Shown piece by piece: positions 8,085 to 16,288 of a stretch of 64,000 nucleotides of DNA. Every line of letters starts with the position of its first letter. The first letter of the stretch is position 1. Both the position numbers and the translations under genes were made by a program. Origin of the DNA: Phycisphaerae bacterium (GTDB lineage: Bacteria > Planctomycetota > Phycisphaerae > Phycisphaerales > UBA1924); the NCBI GenBank assembly GCA_016794925.1, contig JAEUIW010000010.1, forward strand, positions 84,406 to 148,405, written 5' to 3'. The notes beneath the pieces were generated by a model. That model had not been told where the DNA came from. It searched no databases and saw only the letters and a list, made by a program, of their open reading frames with translations.

Positions 8085-9452
8085 ATGGATGGCGCTCGGC
8101 GAGGCCCAGTTCACAACAACCGATCTGACGATGCGTGGCGGGACACCACGGCCTGGATGCCGTATCCGACCGATGATGTGTACGACGAGGTGACCGAGGC
8201 TTTCCTCGGGGACACGAATGGTTTCCCCGCTCCGGACAGCCACGAATCCCCCTCATCCCCCGCCCCACGCCTCCATCCCGATCCGATCTCTGATGCTGTT
8301 TCACCCCGCACGACCCCACCGAACGCCGATCGGCGTGTGGTGGAGTTCCTGATTGTCGGGCACCTTCCGGTCTTCGCCAACGGCTGGATTGGCCAGTACA
8401 TCCGCGACCGGCGTGCAGAAACCGGGAGCACTTTGGCGTTGGTGCGTGCCGGGGGCGTGGGCGGCATGAGCATCGATCTCTTCGGAGCGACCCGCCCGAG
8501 ACCGATGACCGAACAGCCGAATCCGGCTGACGCGCTCCGCGCTGCCGCTGGATCCGTTCAAACAGTGCTCGTCCGCGGCAGCCATCCCAACCAGTCGGAT
8601 GAGTCCCTCGGCGCGGATGCTCTCGAATCAGGCGCCCGCGTGAGCGTCTTGACTGGGTCCGACCGTCCGAGCATGCTCGCGGCGTACGCGATCATCAAAC
8701 GGCTGGGTCGTTCGACTGCGCGCCAATCCGCCCCGATCAGGCTCGCGGTCATGGGGGGCTCGAACGCCGCGGCAGAGGCCGCGTGGCGGAAGCTCTGTCG
8801 TGCCGCGTCGGTCTACCTCGGCCGGGACGTTGAGTACTTCCGCGGCTCATCCCACATTCAGGGTGCAACCTTGCCGTTTCCGATGTACAAAGGCGCCGGC
8901 GTCCCGGTTCCGGATGTTGTGCGAATCTGCGTCGATTCACATGCGGTTCAACCCAGCACCTCAGCATCTCCCGTTCCCCCATCCCCCCCCCCGCCTCCAG
9001 CACCTCGAATCGCACCCCGGACGGCCGCAACAGTTTTCCCTTCTCCTCCTGAGCGCGCAACAGGAACCGCAGCGACCGCGGTATCCGACGGCTCCTCGGA
9101 GCCGCCCGCGCTGGGCACCTTTGTTGCCGGCGTACGCACGCTCGGCACGATCTGCCCGTATGCGCCCGCCGTGGAAGTGGCCGTCGGGGCGTCGGGGGAG
9201 AGCCATGTGCTGGCATTCGGCGGCGCGGAGCGGCTCGTTGACCTGGCTCGGGCCGCGGAGTGGATTCGGAGCCATCTCCCGCTGCTACGGGCTCTTGAAG
9301 GGGGCTCGGGCATCCGCGAAGATCTCGCGGCCGTAAAGCACCTCTTCACTGAACGACCGCGAGACACGAAGGGCCTCGTGGAGAGTCGTGTGCGGCTGCA
9401 CGCGCTGGCTCGGGCCGATTCCGGACGCTGGGTGCATATCGAGATCAACTGA
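8085..9452 (+). CDS. Conserved hypothetical protein, partner of the ParA fusion
   Basis: I do not recognise this family. The 455-residue protein has an acidic, Ser/Pro-rich N-terminus (about 1-80), then an alpha/beta domain (about 85-280) starting VVEFLIVGHLPVFANGW and containing LALVRAGGVGGMSIDLFG, VLVRGSHPNQSDESL and IRLAVMGGSNAAAEAAWRKL. That pattern of strands and Gly-rich turns recalls a Rossmann-like or degenerate P-loop fold without an intact Walker A. A Pro-rich linker (about 290-330) leads to a second small domain ending in RVRLHALARADSGRWVHIEIN. ATG at 8085 is chosen because GGAG stands six bases before it; a GTG at 8049 would add 12 residues. It probably forms an operon with the ParA fusion and may regulate or recruit it. 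Confidence 0.75.
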   Translation: MDGARRGPVHNNRSDDAWRDTTAWMPYPTDDVYDEVTEAFLGDTNGFPAPDSHESPSSPAPRLHPDPISDAVSPRTTPPNADRRVVEFLIVGHLPVFANGWIGQYIRDRRAETGSTLALVRAGGVGGMSIDLFGATRPRPMTEQPNPADALRAAAGSVQTVLVRGSHPNQSDESLGADALESGARVSVLTGSDRPSMLAAYAIIKRLGRSTARQSAPIRLAVMGGSNAAAEAAWRKLCRAASVYLGRDVEYFRGSSHIQGATLPFPMYKGAGVPVPDVVRICVDSHAVQPSTSASPVPPSPPPPPAPRIAPRTAATVFPSPPERATGTAATAVSDGSSEPPALGTFVAGVRTLGTICPYAPAVEVAVGASGESHVLAFGGAERLVDLARAAEWIRSHLPLLRALEGGSGIREDLAAVKHLFTERPRDTKGLVESRVRLHALARADSGRWVHIEIN

Positions 9453-9472
9453 AGGCCCGTGCGGGCGGGCCT
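9453..9472 (+). other. GC-rich inverted repeat right after a stop codon, possible terminator
   Basis: AGGCCCG and CGGGCCT flank a six-base loop directly after the stop of the preceding gene. There is no T-tract, so termination is only possible. Confidence 0.3.
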
Positions 9473-9552
9473 CCGGCACCGCCGCGCCCGGGCGATGGAC
9501 CTACACTGACAGGCGACGTGCCGGGACGCGGGCACCGAACGGAAAGAGCGAT

Positions 9553-10675
9553 ATGCACTACGACGCGCACCAACCCGTGATCACCGACCTCGAGGCGCGG
9601 ATCTTGACCATCCGCGACTCGCTTTGACTACGAGACCAAGCTCGCGGAACTGAAGGAACTCGAGGGCCGGATGAACGATGCGGCATTTTGGGACCGCCCG
9701 GCGGAAGCCCAGAAGGTCGTCTCGCGCGTCAAGTTCTTGAAAGCCCAGACCGAGCCGCTGACTCGGGCCATCCGCGATTTTGAGGACGCGAAGGTCGCGT
9801 ACGAGATGTCCAAGGAGGCCGGCGACCAGGGGCTGCTTGTGGAATCGGACGCGCAGCTTTTCGACCTGAGCACGCGGGTGTCGAAGATCGAGCTGCAGTC
9901 GCTGCTGGCGGGCAAGCACGACCACCGCAACTGCTTTCTCACCATCTCGGCGGGTGACGGCGGGACCGAGGCCAACGACTGGGCAGAGATGCTGTTCCGC
10001 ATGTACCTGCTGTATCTGGAGCGGCAGGGGTGGCAGATCGAGGAGGTCGAGAAATCCCCCGGCACGGAAGTCGGGATCGATTCCGTCACCCTCCACATCA
10101 AGGGGCCATTCGCGTACGGGTACCTGAGTTGCGAACGGGGCACGCACCGGCTTGCGCGCGTCTCGCCATTCAATGCACAGGGGAAGCGGCAGACGAGCTT
10201 CGCAACGGTGGCCGTCACGCCGGAGCTGGAGGACGTGAGCGTTGAAATTCCCGAACGCGACCTGGAGGTGACGGCCTTCGTGCGCGCCAGCGGTCCGGGC
10301 GGGCAGAACGTGAACAAGGTGGCCTCCGCGATCCGAGTGGTCCACAAGCCCACGGGCATCCAGGTCACCGCCAGCACCTACCGCGACCAGCCCCAGAACA
10401 AGAAGCAGGCGCTCTCCATCCTGCAGGCCAAGCTGGAACAGATGGAGGAGGACAAGCGCGAGCGGGAGCTCAACGACGCCACCGGCGGCCGCCAGGACAC
10501 CGGCTGGGGCACGCAGATCCGCTCCTATGTCATTTACGACTCACGGGTGAAGGACCATCGCACGGGCCACGAGTCGGGCAACCCGCAGAAGGTCCTCAAC
10601 GGCGACATCGAGAGTTTTATCGACGCGGAATTGCAGCGGCGAAGAAAAGAGAAGAGTCACGCGGCGCGGAGGTAG
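9553..10675 (+). CDS. prfB: Peptide chain release factor 2, expressed by +1 programmed frameshift
   Basis: RF2 recognises UGA and UAA and triggers peptide release. Frame one encodes 24 residues ending TIRDSL at an in-frame TGA (9625-9627). Shifting by +1 at CTT-TGA-C continues DYETKLAELKELE, exactly where the Escherichia coli RF2 shift joins RGYL to DYDAKK. The full product is about 373 residues. It contains the HRLARVSPFN block with the anticodon-like SPF tripeptide and the catalytic GGQ in ASGPGGQNVNKVAS. The ATG at 9553 follows GGAAAGAG at a good distance. The join is 9553-9624 plus 9626-10675. A gene caller ignoring the shift would begin it at 9671 and lose the N-terminus. Confidence 0.95.
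9622..9628 (+). promoter_or_regulatory. prfB autoregulatory +1 frameshift site (CTTTGAC)
   Basis: The slippery CTT followed by TGA and C is the canonical RF2 site: low RF2 slows termination and lets ribosomes shift. The upstream codons are CGC GAC TCG, so the usual AGGGGG stimulator three bases before CTT is absent. Confidence 0.9.
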
Positions 10676-10724
10676 CCCCTTGGCGCGACGGGTCGGGGAC
10701 CGCCGCGCGGGGGCGATCCGAGCC

Positions 10725-12689
10725 TCACTCGGCGGTCACGCTTTCCAGGATCAGCCCTTCCTCGTACGCGCGGACGAGCCGCTCGAGGTTGGCGAGGTCA
10801 CGGCGGATCTCGTCGCCCTGCTCGGTATCTCCGACGGTGCGGGGCCGAGGGTACGAGCGGATCGTGGTCACGGTGGGAACAATGTCGGCCCCCTTCTCGA
10901 TCACGTCGCGGACGGACGTGAACGGCGCATGCTCGGCGAGCTCGATTCGATCGGGGCGCAGGACCAGCGTGTAGCCACGATCGCCGTAGGCCTGGCTGAA
11001 CGCGCCGTCGATGGTGATGGCATTCCCGCCCCGCTTGAGCGGCTGCTCGCCCTTCTCAATCTTAACGGGGACGTGCCCGTTGACGACGAGGACATCGTCT
11101 CCGGAGCCGAAGAGCGTGCCGATGCGGCGTGTGAACGCGGCGTCGTGGATGAGATCGAAGTAGGGATTCTTGTGCTCCTCGCGGGCGGCCTTGTCGGCAA
11201 CGAAGTAGCCCTCGAAGGTCGCGAGCTTGTCCTTGCCGAAAAGGGGTGAGCGCGGCCCGCCCCACATGTACCAGAGCCAGTCGGCATCCGCGTCGAGCCC
11301 TTCCGCACCCTTGCGGAATGCGCGACGGACCACCGACGCCAGCGCGTCGAAAAGATCTCGGCCCGAGCGGTCACGGCCGTCAACGTGCAACGCGAGCGGG
11401 CGGCCATCGCGGTCGACCGGGACGCAGGCATGGAAGATGAGGGCGTCGTCGCGGGTCGTCCACATGCCGCCGCGGTTGACGACCCAGGACATGTGCTCCC
11501 AGAGCCGTCCGGACTGGACGAAGCTCTCCTTGATCCGGCCGAGGCACGTGCGTTCCTCGGGAGAGAACGCGTAGGGGTCCCCGGGATCGAGGGTCGGGAA
11601 ATTGCGATCGAGCAGGGGGTGCGTGACGCCGTCGATCTCGACAACACCGGCGGCGAGGTCGATGCGGTGCAGGAGATTGCGGTGATCGAGATTCCACTCG
11701 GGATGGCGGCGGATCGTCTGCCCCTCCGCCTTGAACTGCATGATGGCGATGGCCTTCTGCATGCGAGCGACCATCTGGTGATCGCGGTGGCCCTCTCCCT
11801 TGGGGATGAAACGCTCGGCGGGGTCGTCGGCGTACACCTCGCGGACGAGGCGTTCGAGCGGGGTGGTGAGGATGCCGTAGCCCTCCTCGAGCTGGGCGGC
11901 CCGGCGGTAGCGTGCGCTGAATCGCAGAACGGAAAGCAGGCACGCCTCGTGCCCGAGACACGCACCCATCCAGATCAGATCGTGGTTGCCCCAGAGCAGG
12001 CTCACGTTGGGCTGCTTCATGAGGATGTCGATCACGCGGTCGATGCGCGGGCCGCGGTCGCCAAGGTCGCCCGCGACGAGGATTTCCGCGGCGGAGAGAT
12101 TGCGGACCAGGCGCGATGCGGCCCGGACGGCCGCCCAGTCGCGGTCGTGCCGGATGAACTCATCCAGCATGGCCTCGGAGAAAGAGGGGATGGCCGGGGA
12201 CGCTCCGCCGGGGTCGGCGGCCTCGGCGAGGAGCTCCTCGAAGAACTCGCGGAACGAGGAGGGAAGGAGCCGCTTGACATCGGCCGTGCGGTAGGTGGCC
12301 ATCAGGCGTCGGGCGACTTCCAGTTGCAAGCGCAGGGTGCGCCGCATCCACATCCTGCGTCGTCCCGAGGACACCAGTTCCGCCCGGATCGACTGGATCA
12401 CCTCGCGGGGGTAGTACACGACCGCGAGGAACTCGCGCCGTTCATCGGGAGTGAGGGCCGCCGCCGCGACGGCCTCGACCAGCGGCCGGAGGGCGCCCGA
12501 TGCGTTCGTGATGACGTGGCGGAGCTTGGCGTGCTCGCCGTGGACGTCCGAGATGACGTGGACGACGCCTCGGGGGAGGCCGAGCGTGGCACGCAGCGCG
12601 GCGGCCTCAGCGACGGCGTGAGCGGACGTCGGGAAGCGAACGGAGAGAGCCCTGAGCAGGGCGCGGTCGTGGTCGGAGAACTCGCTCAT
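10725..12689 (-). CDS. fbp: Fructose-1,6-bisphosphatase, class III
   Basis: Gluconeogenic removal of the 1-phosphate from fructose-1,6-bisphosphate. The 654-residue length and the metallophosphoesterase motifs match the Bacillus subtilis-type class III enzyme: VISDVHGEHAKL (about 43-54), AGDLGDRGPRID, LLWGNHDLIWMGA and VVNGHVPVKIEKGE. Between them lies the long helical insertion seen in this class. Other conserved blocks are MSWVVNRGGMWTTRDDALIFHACVP-like residues and WLWYMWGGPRSPLFGKDK. It is divergent from the glycogen synthase gene; the two starts are 182 bases apart, so shared control is plausible. In a cell with this gene and glycogen synthase, carbon could be directed from gluconeogenesis to glycogen. 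Confidence 0.93.
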   Translation of the reverse strand: MSEFSDHDRALLRALSVRFPTSAHAVAEAAALRATLGLPRGVVHVISDVHGEHAKLRHVITNASGALRPLVEAVAAAALTPDERREFLAVVYYPREVIQSIRAELVSSGRRRMWMRRTLRLQLEVARRLMATYRTADVKRLLPSSFREFFEELLAEAADPGGASPAIPSFSEAMLDEFIRHDRDWAAVRAASRLVRNLSAAEILVAGDLGDRGPRIDRVIDILMKQPNVSLLWGNHDLIWMGACLGHEACLLSVLRFSARYRRAAQLEEGYGILTTPLERLVREVYADDPAERFIPKGEGHRDHQMVARMQKAIAIMQFKAEGQTIRRHPEWNLDHRNLLHRIDLAAGVVEIDGVTHPLLDRNFPTLDPGDPYAFSPEERTCLGRIKESFVQSGRLWEHMSWVVNRGGMWTTRDDALIFHACVPVDRDGRPLALHVDGRDRSGRDLFDALASVVRRAFRKGAEGLDADADWLWYMWGGPRSPLFGKDKLATFEGYFVADKAAREEHKNPYFDLIHDAAFTRRIGTLFGSGDDVLVVNGHVPVKIEKGEQPLKRGGNAITIDGAFSQAYGDRGYTLVLRPDRIELAEHAPFTSVRDVIEKGADIVPTVTTIRSYPRPRTVGDTEQGDEIRRDLANLERLVRAYEEGLILESVTAE

Positions 12690-12857
12690 GGGCGCTCCAG
12701 CCCGGTGAAGGGCGATGTTTCAGCGGAACGGGTGACTGGTGGATGGCGGCGGTCCGCTCGCCCGCCCATGGTGATGGGGCGAGCAACTCTATTCCGGTGA
12801 TGCGCCGTGCTCCGCCACGCGGCCTCGAGTCCGCATACGGACGGAGGTTCGATCGAG

Positions 12858-12863
12858 TAGAGT
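12858..12863 (+). promoter_or_regulatory. -10-like element (TAGAGT) before the GT3 glycogen synthase
   Basis: TAGAGT lies eight bases before the ATG at 12872 with no ribosome site between, consistent with a leaderless transcript. Confidence 0.35.
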
Positions 12864-12871
12864 TCACCGGC

Positions 12872-14794
12872 ATGAGCCCCGACAACCACCGACCCACGAG
12901 TGAGCTGCCGCCCTCCCCCGCGAGCCCCGCGGAGGACGTCGGGGACGGCGTCGCAACGGACGGCGAGCGGGCTCCACCGGGCACGGTTCTGTTCGAGATC
13001 GCATGGGAGGCGTGCAATCAGGTCGGCGGGATCTACCAGGTGCTCAAGAGCAAGGCGCCGGCGATGGTCGAGCGCTGGGGCAATCGATACTGCCTGGTAG
13101 GGCCGTACGTGGAATCGAAGGCGGCGCTGGAGTTCGAGCCCCGCGCGCCCACGGGCCTGTTGGGCGCGATCGTGCGCGACGCCGCCGAGGAGGGGCTGCG
13201 GCTGCATCATGGCCGATGGATCGTGCCCGGGAGGCCGAGGATCCTGCTCGTGGAGCACGCGCCCGACCGATCGAGGCTGAACCGCCTGAAGCGCGAATTA
13301 TGGGAGCATCACGCGTTGCCGTCGCCGCCGAGTGACGCGATGGTTGACGGAGTGATCGCGTTCGCCGACGCCGTCCGGCGCGTGCTGCGGATCGCGTGCC
13401 GTCACTGGCGGAGCGTCGATGCCCGCACCAAGGCTGACCGGCGCGTGCTGGCGCACTTTCACGAATGGATGGGGGGCCTCGCCGTGCCGATGGTGCGGCG
13501 GGAATCGCTGCCGGTGGCGACGGTATTCACGACGCACGCGACCCTTCTGGGCCGGTACCTCGCATCGAACGACGAGCGGTTCTACGAGCGGCTGGGCTCG
13601 TACGACCACGCGAGCGAGGCGGCCCGCTACGCGATCACGCCGCAGCACGCGATGGAGCGAGCCTGCGCGCACGGCGCGCACGTGCTCTCGACCGTCTCGC
13701 CCATCACCGGCGAGGAGTGCGCGGCGTTGCTGGGCCGGAAGCCCGACATGCTGCTGCCCAACGGGCTGGACGTTCAGCAGTACAACGTCGGGCATGAATT
13801 CCAGACGTTCCACGCCCAGTTCAAGGAGCGGATCAACCGCTTCGTGATGGGCCATTTCTTTCCGAGTTACTCGTTCGACCTCGATCGCACGTTGTATTTT
13901 TTCACGTCCGGGCGCTTCGAGCCGCGAAACAAGGGCTTTGATGTGTGCCTCGAAGCGATGGCGCGGCTCAACGCCATGCTCCGGGGAGCCGAGCTGGGCG
14001 TCACGGTCGTGTTCTTCATCGTCACGCGCCAGCCCACCAAGTCGCTGCACCCCAAGGTCCTCGAGCAACGGGGCGTGCTGCGCGAGCTGCGTCAGGTCTG
14101 CGACCGCATCACCATGGACGTCGGCGAGCAGCTCTTCCGACGCGCCGCGATGGGCGAGCGCGTCAAGCTCGATGAGTTGATCGACGAGTACTGGACTCTG
14201 CGCCTGCGGCGGACGCAGCAGGCGATGCGGAACGCCCAGTTGCCGATGGTGGTCACGCACCTGGTCGAGGACGATGCCGGCGACCCGGTTCTCAATCAGA
14301 TCCGGCAACTCTGGATGTTCAACCGCGCCGACGATCCCGTGAAGGTGGTCTATCACCCTGACTTCATCTCGCCCACGAACCCCCTGTGGGGGATCGAGTA
14401 CGAGCAGTTCGTACGCGGCTGCCACCTCGGCGTGTTCCCGAGCGCGTACGAGCCGTGGGGGTACACGCCGCTCGAGTGCGTCGCGATGGGCGTGCCCGCC
14501 GTGACCTCGGACCTCGCCGGCTTCGGCCGCTATGTGGCGGAGACACTCCCGGATCATGCCGAGTGGGGCCTGAACGTCCTGGCGCGGCGTGGCCGATCGT
14601 TCCATGACGCAGCGGCGTCGCTGGCGCAGCGTCTCTTCGAATTCTGCGGGATGGACCGGCGGGCACGCATCGCGCTGCGGAATGCGGTCGAGCGCCGCAG
14701 CTGGGAATTCGACTGGTCGCGTCTGGGCCGCGCGTATGACTGGACGCACGATCTGGCGCTGGCGCGCGCGGGCGCGGAACGAGGGAGCTCGTGA
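12872..14794 (+). CDS. Glycogen synthase, GT3 (eukaryotic-type) family
   Basis: 640 residues. The opening VLFEIAWEACNQVGGIYQVLKSKA is the hallmark of GT3 glycogen synthases of fungi, animals and some bacteria, not of bacterial GT5 GlgA. Further blocks are AHFHEWMGGLAVP, ATVFTTHATLLGRYLA, HVLSTVSPITGEEC with LLPNGLDVQQYN, FFTSGRFEPRNKGFDVCLEA, and the sugar-nucleotide E-x7-E region PSAYEPWGYTPLE. All expected regions are present, so the protein should be active, elongating alpha-1,4-glucan from UDP-glucose. Eukaryotic enzymes carry N- and C-terminal phosphorylation tails; here the N-terminus has a Ser/Pro-rich extension of about 35 residues but no matching C-terminal tail. ATG at 12872 is preferred over an upstream in-frame ATG that lies in the promoter region. 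Confidence 0.93.
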   Translation: MSPDNHRPTSELPPSPASPAEDVGDGVATDGERAPPGTVLFEIAWEACNQVGGIYQVLKSKAPAMVERWGNRYCLVGPYVESKAALEFEPRAPTGLLGAIVRDAAEEGLRLHHGRWIVPGRPRILLVEHAPDRSRLNRLKRELWEHHALPSPPSDAMVDGVIAFADAVRRVLRIACRHWRSVDARTKADRRVLAHFHEWMGGLAVPMVRRESLPVATVFTTHATLLGRYLASNDERFYERLGSYDHASEAARYAITPQHAMERACAHGAHVLSTVSPITGEECAALLGRKPDMLLPNGLDVQQYNVGHEFQTFHAQFKERINRFVMGHFFPSYSFDLDRTLYFFTSGRFEPRNKGFDVCLEAMARLNAMLRGAELGVTVVFFIVTRQPTKSLHPKVLEQRGVLRELRQVCDRITMDVGEQLFRRAAMGERVKLDELIDEYWTLRLRRTQQAMRNAQLPMVVTHLVEDDAGDPVLNQIRQLWMFNRADDPVKVVYHPDFISPTNPLWGIEYEQFVRGCHLGVFPSAYEPWGYTPLECVAMGVPAVTSDLAGFGRYVAETLPDHAEWGLNVLARRGRSFHDAAASLAQRLFEFCGMDRRARIALRNAVERRSWEFDWSRLGRAYDWTHDLALARAGAERGSS

Positions 14795-14939
14795 CCTCGA
14801 CCACCTCCCCACTCCCGGCACCTATGAACGAAGACCGCACCGCCCGCGGCGGGCCCGGCGACCGTCCGGCGATGCTCATCGACGGCACGCCCGACCGATC
14901 ACGACGTTGCGCGGCTCGCCTCGCATTCGGGGGTGAGGC

Positions 14940-15587
14940 GTGAGCGAACGAGCGTCCGAGCCGTCCGTGTTCGATTGGTGCGATGCCACCGACGGTATCC
15001 GCATCGAATTGGATCGGCGCACCGGCACCCCTAACCGGCCGCGCGTGGTCGGGATCACGGGCCCGGTTGGCGCGGGAAAATCGGCGCTCGCGGCTCGGCT
15101 CGGCGGATGTGTTGTGACGACCGATGACTATCTGCCTGATTACGACCGCACCCCGGAACATGAACGCGACCTGCCCGACTCGTCGGACCTCGGTTCTCTT
15201 GCCGCGCACCTTGCCCTGCTGCGATCCAACCTGCCCGCGACCTTGCCCGTATGGTCGTTCCAGACGCACCGGCGGGAATCGTGGCGAACGGTCGCTCCCG
15301 CGCCGCTGGTGGTCGTGGAGGGGATCTTCGCGCTCCATCCCAGGGTGCGGAGCCAACTCGACCTGTGTGTGTTCATCGAATCCGACGTTGGCGTGCGCTG
15401 GGCGCGATGGGAGCATCTTGAAACCACCGGCCAACGGGGCTGGGGGGTCGCGTACGCCCGCTCGTTCTTCCATGCCGTAGCCGAACCGACATTCGCCCGG
15501 CACGCGGAACACTACCGAGCCGCGGCGCATGTTGTAATCCGGAATCACACCGGCGTGCCGGGAGGGATCTCGCCGGTAACGCCCTGA
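14940..15587 (+). CDS. Uridine kinase-like P-loop kinase
   Basis: 215 residues with a Walker A GITGPVGAGKSALAARL at about residues 39-55, then VVTTDDYLPDYDRTPEHE, where the DDY motif corresponds to the substrate Asp/Tyr region of uridine kinases and phosphoribulokinases. VVVEGIFALHP matches the Walker B-like EGI block of the family, and a HYRAAAHVVI stretch ends the core. It resembles the uridine kinase/phosphoribulokinase group; uridine is only a likely substrate. GTG start after GGGGGTGAG. The 3' end overlaps the converging thymidine kinase gene by 43 bases. Together the two would serve pyrimidine nucleoside salvage. Confidence 0.75.
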   Translation: MSERASEPSVFDWCDATDGIRIELDRRTGTPNRPRVVGITGPVGAGKSALAARLGGCVVTTDDYLPDYDRTPEHERDLPDSSDLGSLAAHLALLRSNLPATLPVWSFQTHRRESWRTVAPAPLVVVEGIFALHPRVRSQLDLCVFIESDVGVRWARWEHLETTGQRGWGVAYARSFFHAVAEPTFARHAEHYRAAAHVVIRNHTGVPGGISPVTP

Positions 15588-16258
15588 GGACCGTGGCGCT
15601 CGATCCCCGGGACGGGGAAGCACGATCTGCACCGCGGCTCGTAGCGCTCAGCGCCGCCCACCACCAGCCGCGCTGCCGGATCCCCGGATTTTCGGTGCGA
15701 GTGAACCGCTGGCCGGCCGCACACCGCACAGGGAGCGAAGAGCTTGTCGACCCGGTCCGCGTGGCACGCGAGGGCATCGAATGGCTCGAACGGTCGTCCC
15801 GATGCGTCCAGGTGAACTCCCGCCACGATCACCCGGCGCCCGGCGTTCACCAAGATCAGGCAGGCTTGTGTGAGCCCCGCACCAAAGAAGTGCCCCTCGT
15901 CGATGCCGATCACGCTCGGCCCGCATGGCGTTCCCACGGCGAGCAACAGGTCGGTCACACCTTGGACCCTTGTCGCGCCAAACTCGATGCCGTCATGGGT
16001 GCACAATCCGAGATCGCCCGAACGGGTGTCGCTTCGTGGGCTGATGGCTGTGACAGTCTGCCCCGCTCGCTTTGCTGCCCCCAGACGAGCGATGAGTTCG
16101 GTGGTCTTGCCCGCGAACATGCACCCGCAGATGACCTCCAACCGACCCGGCTCGGATCCGTTGGGCGTGACGAGCCGCGCCGGATCACTCGTGGGCGGTA
16201 CCGGCTTGTGTGGATGTGGGAGCACGCACGCCTCCAGGTTCGGTGGGTACCGTCGCAC
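15545..16258 (-). CDS. tdk: Thymidine kinase, type II
   Basis: Phosphorylates thymidine with ATP. The P-loop is ICGCMFAGKTTELIARL, the Walker B/lasso region is GIDEGHFFGAG, and the two CxxC pairs of the structural zinc site are visible as CAVCGRP and CRSCF. The usual VIVAGVHLDASGRPFEPF block is also complete. The length of 237 includes about 40 N-terminal residues before the core; the farthest start is a GTG at 16258, and in-frame alternatives exist, so the exact start is uncertain. Convergent with the uridine kinase-like gene and divergent from the M14 peptidase gene. Confidence 0.92.
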   Translation of the reverse strand: MRRYPPNLEACVLPHPHKPVPPTSDPARLVTPNGSEPGRLEVICGCMFAGKTTELIARLGAAKRAGQTVTAISPRSDTRSGDLGLCTHDGIEFGATRVQGVTDLLLAVGTPCGPSVIGIDEGHFFGAGLTQACLILVNAGRRVIVAGVHLDASGRPFEPFDALACHADRVDKLFAPCAVCGRPAVHSHRKSGDPAARLVVGGAERYEPRCRSCFPVPGIERHGPQGVTGEIPPGTPV

Positions 16259-16276
16259 CGATTCGTTGCAACCGGC

Positions 16277-16282
16277 TAGCCT
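16277..16282 (+). promoter_or_regulatory. -10-like element (TAGCCT) before the M14 peptidase
   Basis: TAGCCT ends six bases before the ATG at 16289, without a ribosome site between. Confidence 0.3.
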
Positions 16283-16288
16283 ACGTGC

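Noticed and set aside
13298..14821. Minus-strand frame of about 507 codons
   Set aside because: Antisense shadow of the GT3 glycogen synthase; no motif.
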